Of a stretch of DNA of 64,000 nt, positions 21,175 to 33,608 are shown one piece after another. The notes beneath the pieces were generated by a model. It was not told the origin of the DNA. It was given only the letters and a program-made list of their open reading frames with translations, and searched no databases. Position 1 is the first letter of the stretch, and the number at the start of each line of letters is the position of its first letter. Position numbers and translations under genes: made by a program. Origin of the DNA: Diaporthe sp. PMI_573 (taxonomy: Eukaryota; Ascomycota; Sordariomycetes; Diaporthales; Diaporthaceae). Where the stretch lies: positions 1,302,001 through 1,366,000 of the forward strand of contig JAJTUP010000013.1 in the NCBI GenBank assembly GCA_021399435.1, read 5' to 3'.

Positions 21175-22410
21175 GGGGACTGGTTGGCCGTGTTAGTCTG
21201 GGCATGTTGCTCTCGTGGTGATGAGAAGTGTGCATGTGTGGAGGATGTCTGTAATTGTACATTGCCTAGGTAGATGCCAGCAGGACCACGCACCAAGAGG
21301 TCCTCTCTTCCCTTGCAGTACGGAGGACTGCGTCCTTACCTATACGTGAAGCAATTGGCGGAACGGCTCAATGGCTAATGGCTAATGGCTCAATGGCTCA
21401 TATGCTGTTGATCAGAACAGGACTCGCCATCCGGACCCGGGCAGGACCATGTATAAATGTCCCAGGTCTCGGCGCGAATGATTCCCCAGCTGTGAGCAAC
21501 ACCAGCTCCGCAATCGCTTCGGGCTGGGGAGCTCCCCATGTCGACTGGGTCCCTCGATTGGTCCGTGCAGCCTCAGAAAATTTTATATCTTGCGTATGTG
21601 AATTGGGGACTGCTGCATTCTTTTCTTCCTCTTCATCCAAACAACTTCTTCATTCTGTTATTGCCTACCTACATTCTCCAGCTCACATTTTCCTGCTCGG
21701 TCAGGTCGAAGCAGGGTCGAGGCAGGTCGACGCTGTGCCACGTCTTGTGCGACTACAGCCGAGCAGACCGTCTCCTGGATGCTTCTTGAGCTGCCTCAGC
21801 CCACCGAGGACGTGACTACACATGGGCACAGTCCCCAGAGAATGCGAGGCAAAGGGTAGAGGGACGGCTTGCCCTCCTGCAGGGCCTCCTGCAGAGCGAA
21901 TTTTCGCGAGACGACATACCAAAATCTGGGGAGTTCTCTACAATCTCCTTCTGGATTTGCCAGGTGAGTCAAGGCAGGTAGGTTTTTCTGTCCAGGGCCT
22001 GCCAGACCAATCCTTCTTCTCGCACAGTCTGCACAGCACCACTTTTGCCGCTGCTACTGCTGCTTGGGGCCGGAGTGGCACAGTCTCGGCACTGTGGGGA
22101 TCTTGGTTGCTAGCTCCCCCAGAGCTCCTTTATCCGCCCCGCCAACGGGCCTCGGAGCTCTGCAGTAATTTTTCCCTACTCATCCGCGGGCTCCTTGAAA
22201 GGCCACCTCACCTCACGTCTGGTCAAACCAACGACATAGCCCGCGACAATCATCACCACGCAGCCAGCTTGTCTATATGGTCTCCTGCATTACCAAGCTT
22301 ACTAGCTGCGGCAGCTGAGGCCACGCAAATAGTTTTGCAGCCTTTTCTCCTTCCGTTGCTACTCCCCTTCCAGCTTCTTCTCTCGTCGCGTCTGTTCCAC
22401 GCTCGCAGCC
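21175..22410. other. Divergent intergenic region between ARG7-like and derlin genes
   Basis: About 1.2 kb holding both promoters and leaders. The half next to the derlin is CT-rich. There is a CCTAGGTAG palindrome at 21,265 and an imperfect GGCTAATGGCTAATGGCTCAATGGCTCA repeat near 21,370. No additional gene recognised. Confidence 0.5.
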
Positions 22411-23590
22411 ATGGCCGACATCATGGATGCCTACTGGCGCGCGCCAGCCATCGCGAGGTAAGCATTCTCCCAAAACGCCAGCCGCGCGGTCTGCGGGACA
22501 GGCGTTGACATAAACACGCGCAGAACCTTCGCGACCGGCGTGCTGGCGACCTCGATTGCCTGCCACATGAAAATCGTCCCCTACGCCTGGATCTACTTCC
22601 ACTACCTGGAGCTCTTCCGCCTGCCTCCCCAGATATGGCGCCTCGTCACCAGCTTCATGCTCACAAGCCCACAGCTGGGCATCGTCATGGACACATATTT
22701 TGTCTTCCAATACGCGAGCCAGCTGGAGACCACGCACCCCAAATTTGGCAGGAAGGAGGACTTCCTCTGGTACCTGGTCTTCTGCGGCGCAGTCATCATT
22801 GTAAGACACCCCCCCGCCACAAACACCTCTTCTGTTCTTCCCATTCCCCCGACTGCACACCTCTTATATCTGCCCGGATAGTGAAGTGCCTCTACTGCTA
22901 TCACGGTTCCTGAAAATGAGGGAGATTACCCCTGCACTTCGGCCGGTCCATCATTCGCAATACCTAGTTAAGGACCGGTCCGCGGTGTGGGCATGGTGGG
23001 ATGTCTTTATGGATGACTCGAGTCTCGATCTCTGTGGACTCGGGTGGTTTTGAGCGCCCTACATTACTCCAACACCATCATCACTTGTTGTCATGTTGAG
23101 CCGTTCATCAAAATTCGAAAGCCACGGCTAACAAGTCGTAAAGGTGCTCGCCCAATTCTTCCTCGGAAACGTTTACTTCCTGCAAGCCTTGATCCTAGCC
23201 ATGTGCTACACCGCAACCCAGGATCAGAGAGGCCAAAAGGCTGGGTTCTTCTTCTTCACCGTCCCAGCCCAGCTCGTCCCGCTCTGCATGCTGGGCGCCA
23301 GCCTCCTCATGGCAGGACCCCACATCATGCTGCTGCAGCTGACCGGGCTCGTCGCCGCTCATCTGCACGACTTCCTCACCAGGTTGTGGCCAGAGTTCGG
23401 CGGTGGCGCCAACTTCATCCCCACCCCTGCCTTTTTCACGCGCCTGGTCACCACTCCTCGCTTCATGCAGCGTGAGTATGGCACAGCCATCCGCAATGAC
23501 CCGAGGGCGGGGACCTCTACGGGTGCGCAGGGAAGAGGCCCGCTCCCAGACTCCTGGAAGACGAGAGGTTCCGGTCAGCGCCTGGGTTGA
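22411..23590 (+). CDS. DER1: Derlin (Der1/Dfm1 family) ER membrane protein
   Basis: Exons 22411-22457, 22524-22800 and 23144-23590, giving 256 residues. Introns: 22458-22523 (GTAAGC) and 22801-23143 (GTAAGA donor, GGCTAACA branch, AAAG acceptor); the second is unusually long (343 bp) for this locus. The protein starts MADIMDAYWRAPAIARTFAT and carries the derlin signature PPQIWRLVTSF (the WR motif), QYASQLETTHPKFGRKEDFLWYL, several membrane helices, CYTATQDQRG and LQLTGLVAAHLHDFLTRLWPEFGGG. The tail ends SWKTRGSGQRLG. Derlins are inactive rhomboid relatives that thin the ER membrane for retrotranslocation in ERAD. The start was chosen at the ATG closest to the family N-terminus. It could equally be called Dfm1-like. 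Confidence 0.93.
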
Positions 23591-23962
23591 TCAAAACACA
23601 TAGCATTAGCATCGCCATTTCCATCATCGGCATTTAATATTACTTGTGTATTTCTGGCATCAAGCCTTGACTGTGGACCGCTTTACCACATGGTTCCATC
23701 AAAACAAAATCCCTGCCCCAGAGCTGCATCGCAATTGTGCGTGCACGTGCGGACATACCCGACTTTTCTAAGCTCCTAAGCTCCTAAGCAAAAGACCGAC
23801 TTCCTCGAAGGGGGATAACCCACTCAGCCCAGAGATCCCTTGAACTAAAATACCAGGACGCCTTGCCGAACCCACTGCCGGAGAGACACGAGACCTTGCC
23901 GTAGGAAAGACGCAACAAAGAAAACAAATTGGAACTCCACAGATCAGATAGTCTAGCTAACT
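23591..23962. other. Convergent 3' regions
   Basis: 372 bp between two stop codons of converging genes; only 3' UTR sequence expected. No other feature seen. Confidence 0.5.
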
Positions 23963-26059
23963 TCACCCGTATAGGTAGCTCTTGCCACTTCCGATCGGTA
24001 CCTCCATCCCCGGCCCGACACGGTTTACCATCTGCTCAATGATGCGGTCCTGCCCCTGCCCTTGGCCCTGGACCGCCCCCGGCCCCGGCGGACGTGTCGA
24101 GAACCGACTGCCGGGGAACGCAAGCGGGCCCGAGATGCCAGCGCCAGCGCCCGCATCATCGGGCACCTCGAGGCGCGGGGGCAGCTTCCTGCTGCTCGGC
24201 ACGCGGATCCGCGGCACCGACGGCAGGATGAGCGACCCGATCCTCGGCGGCGGCGGGAGCGGGGAGCCGCCGCTAAGGGCGTCGACAGTGTGGTCGGGCG
24301 ACGTTGTCCTCGAGATGTGCTGCAGCGACGGCGCGGGCGTCGCTCGCCCACCACCTGCACCCTGCGAAACGGACGCAGCCGATGTGGGAGGGGTGGGGTG
24401 TGCGGAGGCCAGCTCGACCTGGATGTTCCGCGCAATCTCAGCGTTGGAGGCCGCCGTGGCGCGCGGGGCAGGCGGGTGCGACCATGACCATGATGGTGCC
24501 GCGACGGGCGGTGGCGGCTGGGGCACCTTGGGGTCTTCGGCCGCGTTGAGGTAGACCTGGATCGCGTACGAATTGGGCTTTGCGCCGCTGCCGCCGCCGG
24601 TGGTGCTGGCGCTGTTGTGCTGCGGCCGCAGCGAGGACGACTGCGTGCTCGAACGCACCGAGGACGGGGTCGGGTTGCGGCCTGGCCTGGCGCCTGGCGG
24701 GGGCGTGGCTCGGCTGCTGCTGTTCCTGCTGCTGGTGCGCGGGATGTATGCCGGGTGCGTCGGCAGCGAGTTGGTGGGAAGCTGGCCGATCGTGTCGACC
24801 TGCTCGTGGCTGACGGCGGGCTGCTGCGCGGGCGGGGTCATGCTCCTCAGGGGCCGGCCCCTGTTCTTGCCCTCGAGGCGGTCGTAGTACTCGGCGTTGT
24901 TGGAGTAATCGGACGGGGGCGGCTCCGGCGTCTCGGAGACGGAGACGGATGCGCCGGCCCCCACGTGCGGCTTGTAATCGGCCGTGTACTGCGGCAGCAT
25001 GTAGCTGTGGTCGGTGGTGATGGACGTGGGCCCGCTGCCCGGGTCCTTGTAGTAGAACTTCTGGGCTGAGCCGTACGGGTGCGCCGGGGCCTTGTCCTCG
25101 CGTTCGTACTTCTTCTGCTTCAGGAAGTACACCACGAACAGCGCGATGGCCCCGAGGAACAGGGCCGCGGCTCCCAGGGCGATGCCGACGGTGGCGCCTG
25201 TGGTGAGCACTGGCTTGTCTCCCCCGCCGGAGCTCGCGGCGCTGGATGACGTGACGTTGCCCTCGTCAGTGGTGTTAATAGGAAAAGCTGAGAATATGTT
25301 GCCTGATATACGAAGGGCCGTCCCTGGCGGCGGCTGCTCTCTGCACCCGGCTTCGAGGGCAAGGAGAACTGGTATTGGGGTTAGCTTTCTATTTAAGAGT
25401 GGTAAGCGGTGGGGAAGAGTCTCACAATTTGCAACATATGCGGAAGAGCTGGACTGGAGACAGGTCACGCAATCGTCGATGCCTGTCGCATCGAGGGCAC
25501 CGTTCTCGGCTTGGCAGTAGCCGTATTCCGTCCCATTCTCCGGGCGTAGGCCGCCATACTCGAGGGCGCCCTGCAGCGGGGCACAGGCGCTGTTGAGATC
25601 ACACGGAGTCGTTGTCGTCTTGTTGTGGCTCGGGTAGTCGTAGAGACATACGGATGAGGCGTACCGCAAGTTGTCTTTTCGTCCCAGACGTTAGAGACCA
25701 ACTGCAACATGGGGATGTCAGGTCACGCCGTTTCATGGCAGCTTACAAAGGAACCATGAGACGTCATCCTCCTCGCCGCTGGTTGCTTTACTGCTCTGCA
25801 AGCAAGTGATGCAGTCCTTGAATTTCTGCCCGTTCGTCGACGAGAAATAGTCAACATCATCGCACACAATGTCCGAGGAGTTGGTGGACGACGCCGCCGC
25901 TCGCATGGAGTCGCCATCTGGAGAGTCGAGGCAGACAGATGCACACGGTGAGCCCGGTGTCACTTGGATGGCTGTCGTGCCTGACAGGAGGAGGAGGATG
26001 ATGACGAGGTTGAGGGACAGCGACGACAAGACCGTCTTGTTGAGAAGTGAAGCTGCCAT
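23963..26059 (-). CDS. Single-pass membrane protein with Cys-rich ectodomain and long cytosolic tail
   Basis: Exons 26059-25747, 25674-25426 and 25368-23963; 655 residues. Introns: 25746-25675 (GTAAGC donor, TCTAAC branch, AAAAG acceptor) and 25425-25369 (GTGAGA donor, GCTAACC branch, CCAG). The first join yields WFLYNLRYA. A signal peptide (about 1-30, LNLVIILLLLSGTTA) precedes a lumenal region with two related repeats, DCITCLQSS and DCVTCLQSS, and potential N-glycosylation sites. A transmembrane helix lies at about 247-270 (VGIALGAAALFLGAIALFVVYF) followed by KQKK. About 385 disordered, Pro/Ser/Gly-rich residues follow. The layout (wall-facing Cys domain, one helix, long tail) recalls fungal surface sensors; similar proteins are sometimes labelled LPXTG-domain proteins. 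No function can be assigned. Confidence 0.85.
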
Positions 26060-26789
26060 GCTTCAAGGTGTGGCATGAACAGCCGTTGAGGGTGGAGTGT
26101 GGGAAGGAGTGGTGATGTCTATGGCCCCCAACACATGTCCATCAAAGATCCCATGTAAGCCACTTGGATCTTGATAGAATCTTCCTAAAATCTGGTCCAC
26201 ACGAACCAAGACTCGGCAAGATTTGTGGAGGGTCCAAAGGGAGGAAGCGAGACGGCTGAGAGCAAGGCCCCCAAGAGAGCAACCATATATGGGCCCATAA
26301 GACTCATATAGAGCAGCAGCCGGCGGTCAAGCGAGTTGCCACGCATCCGGGGACAAAGGCAAGCTTTTTCGCAATCAATAATTACAGCATGCGGCGTTGG
26401 CTGCTTCTGCTGCAGCTGCTGCATGTGTGTCCAGCTTCGCAGGGACCTTGGAAGTTAGCCAACAACCTCGACCGGCGGCCAATGGAGAGCGGCGGGCGGC
26501 CCACACTCGTCGAGGCAGCGAGCATGTCGTCGCTGGTGTGCCAGCAGATCCATAAGGCGGACCAATGGCGAGGAACCCGATGAACGGGGCGCAGCGCGAA
26601 AAAGAGCTTGCGGGCGGCGTGATTGGGCGAGGGCGGCAGGATAAACGGGCGATGAGAGAAACATTTGCATGCAGGTCATATACGGATAGTTCGTTCGTCT
26701 CTTGTTCCCGCTCCCCATCCACCATGGCACCCTGCCCACACGCGGACTAGCCCTAGATCTTGCTTTCGCCCAAGGTTGCCGTTCGTGCG

Positions 26790-27089
26790 CTAGCAGTTCT
26801 GAAGGCACGCGACGTGAGTGGTCCTGCAGACGCCGGCCTGGGACACGGCCATCTTGTTTCCACACTCAAAGGTGGAGAAGGGCGGGTAGCACCACCTGGC
26901 ATCCCGGTACAGCTTCACCGGGTCGCAGGGATCGACCACATATCGGGCAGGTGCTGCTGTGCTGCTGTGCTTCCGCACCCGTTTTGGCAGCTTTGATTGG
27001 GTTGTGCCTGCGAAGGGTGGTTGAACAAAGTCAAACATTTCGTCCTGGTGATCGCTGATCGTTGCGTCTTTGCCCTCACTGCCGTCCAT
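26790..27089 (-). CDS. Candidate small cysteine-rich protein
   Basis: A 99-codon frame from the ATG at 27,089. An in-frame ATG at 27,221 would lengthen it to 143. The last 50 residues hold six cysteines (DPCDPVKLYRDARWCYPPF, FECGN, GVCRTTHVACLQNC), as in small secreted fungal proteins. No signal peptide is visible at either start, so if the gene is real an upstream exon is probably missing. I do not recognise a family. Confidence 0.3.
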   Translation of the reverse strand: MDGSEGKDATISDHQDEMFDFVQPPFAGTTQSKLPKRVRKHSSTAAPARYVVDPCDPVKLYRDARWCYPPFSTFECGNKMAVSQAGVCRTTHVACLQNC

Positions 27090-28112
27090 TCCCCACTGTT
27101 GAGCACGGGCGCTTCGGTCGGATCTCGAGAGGTGGAGACTCTGGGGTTTCCTTCCTGTTCTCGTCCTTCTTTTCCGCGTCCTCGCGGCTCTTTGAGCCAG
27201 TGAGAGCCAGTCTTGCTTCACGCGATGGCGCCTGCTAGCCGGCGTGTCGTGCAGGACGATATGGGGGCGGGGTCAAGGACGGGTCCACGAGATCCTCGCT
27301 GTGCCTGGCTGGGTGGTCGCCTTCGTGTGATAGTGGCTGCATCCGCATGCTACCGCATGCATACGAGTAGCAGTCACCAAAACTCTGTCCCCCCCCCCAG
27401 CTCTGCCCTGGCAGCCTGGCATGGTGATGCTTCCGGATCCAGAGGCTATTCCGCAACTGCTCGGCCCGGGTTGTCCTTCCGAAGAGGGATGATCCGATCG
27501 CCGCGTGGCCTGTTTCGAAACTCTCAAGGTGATCATCTGGCAAGGCCATGGCCCATGAGATCAGGACGGCCCCGTCTGGACGGGGCCTGGCAGTCCATTG
27601 TGTACCCATCGTCATCCCTCTTCTCGAAGGACTAAACGTGCAGGTGCGCAATAAGGCTGGCGGCTATTGCGGTGGGACCTGCCCTATCGGCGGGGCTCCG
27701 TTGTGCCACATGGACACTTGATTACAAGGGTACTGGTATCTTGTCGCCCTCCGGGCATCGAATGTTGCCATTTCCCACCTCTCTTCACCGAGAAGCAGAA
27801 ACACCACGCGATCACTTGCCGCCAAGGGAAGACCTACACTTGATGTCACGCGTGCACTTCGTGCGATTGACTGGGAATACATTGTTCTGCCAGCCCACCA
27901 CAGGGTTGATCCTGTTTTGTCACTCTGAAAAAAGCGAATCCGGCCCCGATCCAAGTGAGATAACTGAGGACAAATCGGGGTGGAGACGGCCATTGCTTGA
28001 TATCTGCATCATGCTCTCCCCGGTCACTTCGAAAACGACCCCCGGGAAATTGTAGCAGGCACACCATAGTGCAGTTGTTAGGTAGTGCCTCTCGCTCACG
28101 TGGGCAATTTCC

Positions 28113-28140
28113 TTCTTTTTTTTAAAAAAAAAAGGAGAAG
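28113..28140. repeat. Short inverted repeat of T and A runs
   Basis: CTTCTTTTTTTT directly followed by AAAAAAAAAAGGAGAAG, an almost perfect palindrome able to extrude a hairpin. Its role, if any, is unknown. Confidence 0.6.
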
Positions 28141-30153
28141 AAAAATAACATGGGGTGCCCATTCTCAAGTTTCTAGTAGTGTTACTACGCTCAATAAGAT
28201 ACAACTGACTTTCCAGTCTCCTTGGTCTGGAAGATACAGAGGAGCTGCTGGCAAGTTGCCCGTGTTGAGCAGCCTGCGAATTCTTCGGTCGGGCCGCAGA
28301 AGCAGCAGATCACGGGTCAACCAGAAAATGTGCCTCTTCGGCCTCATGGCCAATCCTTACCTTGTGTGTCGGGAGTGAGGCCCAATGCATGTTGGAGTTG
28401 TGTCTTTGGAACAGTTGGCCGACAAGCCATCAGGTTGGGTGCCAGAAGTTGAAGATTCATCCTGCAATGCAGTTGTTGGTAGACTATGAAACATGGGAAC
28501 TGATGATTTTCTGTTACTGATGGGAGTAACAGGGCGGTAAATGTTGCAAAGGACTGGTGGTCCTGTGCAGGTATCCTTGATGTTGAATCCAACAGACCCG
28601 CAATGCAGCTGCCATTGCTCGTTGCCCTGTTGCATCCGATGTGTGGTCCGGTCCGCCCAGGAACAAACATAATATTTCGTTCCAGTGACACGTGGATCTT
28701 ATTAGTTCATGACGCCAAATGAATTTGGGATTCTGAGTTCTGACATGGTTATGTCCCGGAAGTCTTGATCGACGACTTATTGCAGGGACAGCCCCCCCCC
28801 TCTCTCCGCCCCAAAAATGCATTTCTCAAAGACAAGACCAGGAGTCTTCACATCAGGTTCTAATTTAAGCCAATGAATGTGCATATAATTATCAATGGAT
28901 GAGCCTGTGGGGCAGTTCTCCGGGCAGTTCTCCGTGCAAATCGTCGTCGAGTGCAGCTAGATAATTTCCCCGTGGGGTTCAACGTGGCGGGGTTGAGCCC
29001 TTGTTCACGTTTTCTCTACCTGATGTCACTTATTGAATTGAACGGACACCAAAGCCCATTCTCTCAGATACCATTTTTCCTGCCAGCCTCCGTTCTTTGG
29101 ATTAATTGGTCTTTCAGGGTAATCAGGGCACAGGGCAGCTGAGGCGGCGCTTGGAGGGCTTACATGGGACAGCGATCCTCGCAGTGTCGAGCGAATGATG
29201 ACCTACGGGCCCTCCCAGCCGACGTGTTCGCTGTTGGCTTTGCCCTGCTCAGACTCGAGCGCGCCAGCAGAAGGGCGGTCACGCAGCCGCTTCCGAGTCC
29301 GAGGTCAACACGTGCGGTTTCTCTGCGGCACAGCCACATATATCGAGGAACATCTGGTGGGTAGTTCGACCCTCTCGTCCCGAGATTGGCGTGGCTTTCC
29401 TCGGCGCGAGGCTTCCTTGGTAGGCTGACAGATATCGCTGGGCTGCCCCTGGCCCCCAGCCAAGTGGTCAACGAGCAACAGCTGACTGCAGATGTGCCGA
29501 CCTGCGTATATCTTTGGCAAATCCCAGTTTGGGAACTGCCAGCTGGTGCTGGGGAAAAGCGTTGCTCGCTGCCCATTGGCGTTCCGACATGGTGGTTGTC
29601 GACGGAACCCTGCTCATCCCTGCAGAAAGGAGGACGACCAAGCAATGTGATTCGCGTGAAGGAACTAGACCCGCTCGCAGCGCTAAATGTGGGCACATCA
29701 CTGGCCATTCACATCTCAACCCTGCTGTCTGCTGGAGGACTTACACGATACTGGCCATTAGCAGTGCTCGAGCGAAGCTGGCTGGGAGGCACGCCCACCC
29801 CTAAACACACCGCAGGTTCCACAACCCACTCAACTTCGGCCAGGAGCCGCCGGGTCCCCCTCGCCTGTCCTGGCCTTTCCCAGTCCGTTTCTTCTCTAAT
29901 ATCTGACATATCCGGAGTGCAGAACGCCTTAGGCCCGTTCCGAATATCTTGTGTCGCCTTGTTCGCTCCGCTTCTGAATGTCCTCGGTATCGACAGCTCC
30001 GGTGTACGGTTCGCGCTGGTTTCGGAGTCCTCGAAGGCATATCCACCCAACGCACCTGTGGATATTGTCGGCCTTTTAGGGTGCTCTGCTCCCCTCGTCA
30101 ATTCCCTAGGAGAGCAAGAGCCGAGGATTTTTCGCACGGTCGCCAGGGTCACT

Positions 30154-33100
30154 ATGAGGATCGCTTGCCTCCAGTTCGCGCCGCAAGTGGGCGATGTCGA
30201 TAACAACCTCAACCGCGCGGTGGGTTCAGACTCGGGCATCTTTTGGCAGGACTGGGACTAATCGCCAATACAGGATTCGGTGCTCGCCAAAGTCGATCCG
30301 GACGATCTCGAGGGATTGGACTTGCTCGTTCTGCCAGAGCTAGCATTTACTGGTATGCCCAGGGTGGTGATTCTTGCCCCACTTGCACTCCAAAGCTGAC
30401 GCGAGCCGTGGAATAGGGTATAAATTCGACTCTTTGCAGCACATCTCGCCATACCTCGAGCATGCTGGATCTGGAATCAGCTCGTTATGGGGTGCGTGTA
30501 AACCTGTCTCTCTTCACTTAATGCACTGGATAGGGTGCATTGTCTTGTGTGTTCGCGTCAAGGGACGCTGACATGTCCCAGCTCGAACCACTGCACTCAG
30601 GTTAAATACAACCGTAGTCGTGGGATATCCTGAGAAGGTAGACGTGAGCCCGCGATGGCCGACCTCTCCGGAATACTACAATTCCTCCATCGTTGTCGAC
30701 GGAGAAGGGCAGACGATCGCGAACTATAGAAAATCGTTTCTATACGCCATAGACGAGACATGGGCACTAGAGGGCAAAGATGGCTTCTTTCACGGCGACA
30801 TCCCTGGCCTGGGCCGGACCGCTATGGGAATCTGTGAGTTTGCTTGCACGTTACGACAAGTTCGGTCATACTAATATTTCCGCGTCAGGTATGGATCTGA
30901 AGTATGCACCGCATTATAGCTCGCCAGATTGCTCTTGAGATTGTCTTGCTAACAGCTCTTGACAGTCCGTACAGATTCGAAGCTCCTTGGCATGCATTTG
31001 AATTCGGTTTCCACATCATCGAGGTGCAGGCAGACTTAGTTATCATCAATATGGCATGGTTGACCCGTGAAGAAGGCCGTACGTTTAGTCGGATGCTGTC
31101 AGAGGTCAGTCTTTCCGATGTTTCAAACCTTCTGCCATAGTGTCTGGTCGATTTACTGGAGGTTAAGAGCATTACTGACGAGGGATTCTACAGCCTGATA
31201 TGGAGACCCTGACTTACTGGGTCCAGCGCCTCGAACCAGTCATTCGCGCGGAAGGCGAACACGAGATCATTGTTGTCTTCTGCAATCGCACCGGCTTCGA
31301 AGACGACGCCGTTTACGCAGGCACCAGCACGGTACTTGGCGTCGCGGATGGCGAAGTCAGCGTCTATGGAATCCTGGGCCGAGGCGTCAAAGACTTGCTT
31401 GTGGTCGATACAAACGACGCTCCTTTCGCCAAACTCATTCAGCGGGCAGAAGGAGACAATGAGAAAGCTTCGGTGGCTAGTAGTCATCGCAAACCGGACA
31501 ATGACTCTAGACGAAAGCAACTGAGTCCAACAACCACAACAGAATCGGCTTCTGCGGTATACAACGGGCAAAGGAAGCTGACACCTACACCATGTGCTTC
31601 CCCAAAGCCTAAGAAGCAAAAGCCGATGTCTCCAAGGATTCATATCCCGGAGAGAAGCCATTCCAGACGGCACTCAGCCACCCAAGGCACGCCCATCGAC
31701 GAGAGTCCCGGGGTTGCAACACCAACATGTCCCAGCCCCACACCGTTCTCGGACAGACCGATGGTCAACGTACCAGGAAGCAGGCCAACCAAGGAGCACG
31801 CCAATAAACCTTTCCCTCGCGATGATACGACAGAACAAGACGTTCGAAGTTGGGCCGGACTATTCTCAATCGATCAGTCAACTCCGAGTACGGAGTCCTC
31901 GAGCTCCGACCACTTGACCGACAAGTATTTCTGGCTGCCGACACAAAGCGCATTGAAGAGCCCAATGGAGATGCGCTTTCCTCAACACTACCCACCTCCC
32001 TCACCCGCCGCGGTAACACCAGTTCCAAGCTCACTTATCAGAATACCTCACAAGGAACGCCTCGCAGAAAAATCGCCACTGGCTCCGAAGTCACCAAGAT
32101 CTGTCAAGAGCGGCGGATCTGGCCAGTCGGGACGTCCTGGGCGTAAACATGAAAAGGCATCAGGGTCAAAAGATGATCCAAATCAACCAGATGATGGTGC
32201 GCCGCCACGACCTTCTTCGCCTAAATCTCGTAATGCCAGTCGAACAGGCCGCCCTTTGGATCGTCGGGCTTCTGAGTTTGAGCAGCCGGATCTTTCAGAT
32301 ATGATCGACAAATTGGAGTCCCTTGTGAGAAGGCCTGGGTCAGCAATGGATTCGCGCCCAAGTGACCTTGACCAGCCTCGTCAAGGGAGACCTCGTTCTC
32401 CAAAGTCCCGCAATGCGAGCCGCACCGGGCGACATGTTGAAACGCCGCAACTTGAAGGAAGGGCCGGCAACATATCCCATACCGAGTATCCATTGACGGT
32501 CAGCCCCAGCGTATTTGCGGAAACTACAGCCCGTCCCCATTCCGCCATTTTGATGCAGGGGGGGGCACAAGCCAGTCGTGGTTCATTTGATCAAGGAACT
32601 ATCAGGCCCTGTCCTCGGGCCGGTGCTCAGTCGAGGAACAGGTCGCTGAGTGGAGCAGGCATGAGCCATTCACACTCCCAGTCCGGAAGCACCTCGCGCG
32701 TGAGCGCAGAGCCTGCCCCTCACATCGAGCCTGATGAGACCAGAACTATGGTGTGGTCTGAACTCTCTAAAATTGTCGGCGAGGTCCTCGATCGTCCTCA
32801 GTCACGCGGTGCGAGCCGCGGAAGACAGCCTGCTGTGAGCCGTGCCACGGCCGCTGGCGGAATGGGGTTCAACAGGACCACTCGCTCGGAAAGCCGAGGC
32901 CCACAAGCTGGCCCACGCATGGATCAGCGTTTCGCCTCCCAGGACCGTCGAGGAGTCGCTGGTCCTGCCAACATACGGACCGTACCGGCCCCGAATGGTG
33001 TCAACGGCCGATCCGCGACGTACAACTCGGATGACGAGATTGTCGCCGAGATCATCTTCCGTTCGCAAGGTTGTCCCACCCACAGCCAGCTCAACAGTCA

Positions 33101-33608
33101 AGGGCAGTCCACCCCTAGCCAAGCAGGCAACCCAAAGAGCCCGCCGTCTTCGCTGCCGAGGGGCAACTCATCTCAAGAGAAGAGCAGCAACTCGCGCCTG
33201 AGCCAGCGCAAGAACAGCACCCCACAAACTCAAAGCACACAAAGGCAGGGCTCGTGGCCGCCCAAGCCTACCCACGACAGACGACCTCCACCCGCGGACT
33301 CCCTCGGCGTCCATGTGGCCCCATTGGCGCTGAATGTCAGGGGCCGCACCGAGTCGAGCGACTCGTGCCCGACTATGGACGGCTCGTCCGTCCACACGCT
33401 CACTACGTCCAAGGGCTCGCCCGCGACACCACCGTCCAGGTTCTTCGAGCCGACGACGCCCAAGGCGATGAAGCTCGACCCGGACTTCGGTACGATCCTC
33501 ACGTCCTCGTCCGACCCTGCTTCCGGCGGCGACTTCCCGGACATTGGTGCACTGGGGAATGAGTTGCTGGGTATCGGACTGGCCAGACCGAGAAGTGCTG
33601 TCTGGTAG
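30154..33608 (+). CDS. NTA1: Protein N-terminal Asn/Gln amidohydrolase (nitrilase superfamily) with long tail
   Basis: Seven exons: 30154-30219, 30274-30352, 30417-30491, 30582-30833, 30889-30901, 30966-31104 and 31194-33608, giving 1012 residues. All six introns (54-90 bp) have GT-AG ends and branch-like CTAAC/CTGAC/CTAAT. The start MRIACLQFAPQVGDVDNNLNRA is the classic nitrilase strand. The catalytic triad is visible as Glu44 (LVLPELAF), Lys124 (NYRKSFLY) and Cys158 (MGICMDLNPYRF). In yeast Nta1 deamidates N-terminal Asn or Gln, feeding the Arg/N-degron pathway. The enzyme domain ends near residue 292. The remaining 720 residues are disordered, Ser/Pro/Arg-rich, with SPKSRNASRTGR occurring twice. 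The Cys codon is split by an intron and completed by a 13-nt microexon. Confidence 0.93.

Larger units (their letters stand above)
26060..30153. other. Long intergenic region with one candidate small gene
   Basis: About 4.1 kb between the membrane protein gene and NTA1. Apart from the Cys-rich ORF listed separately, no open frame shows family features. It contains a poly-T/poly-A inverted repeat at 28,113-28,140 and G/C homopolymer runs (for example near 27,381 and 28,793). Confidence 0.5.

Noticed and set aside
29386..30153. 256 open codons in frame upstream of the NTA1 start
   Set aside because: The family start MRIACLQFAPQ lies at 30,154. The upstream frame has no recognisable content, and several other frames are also open here.
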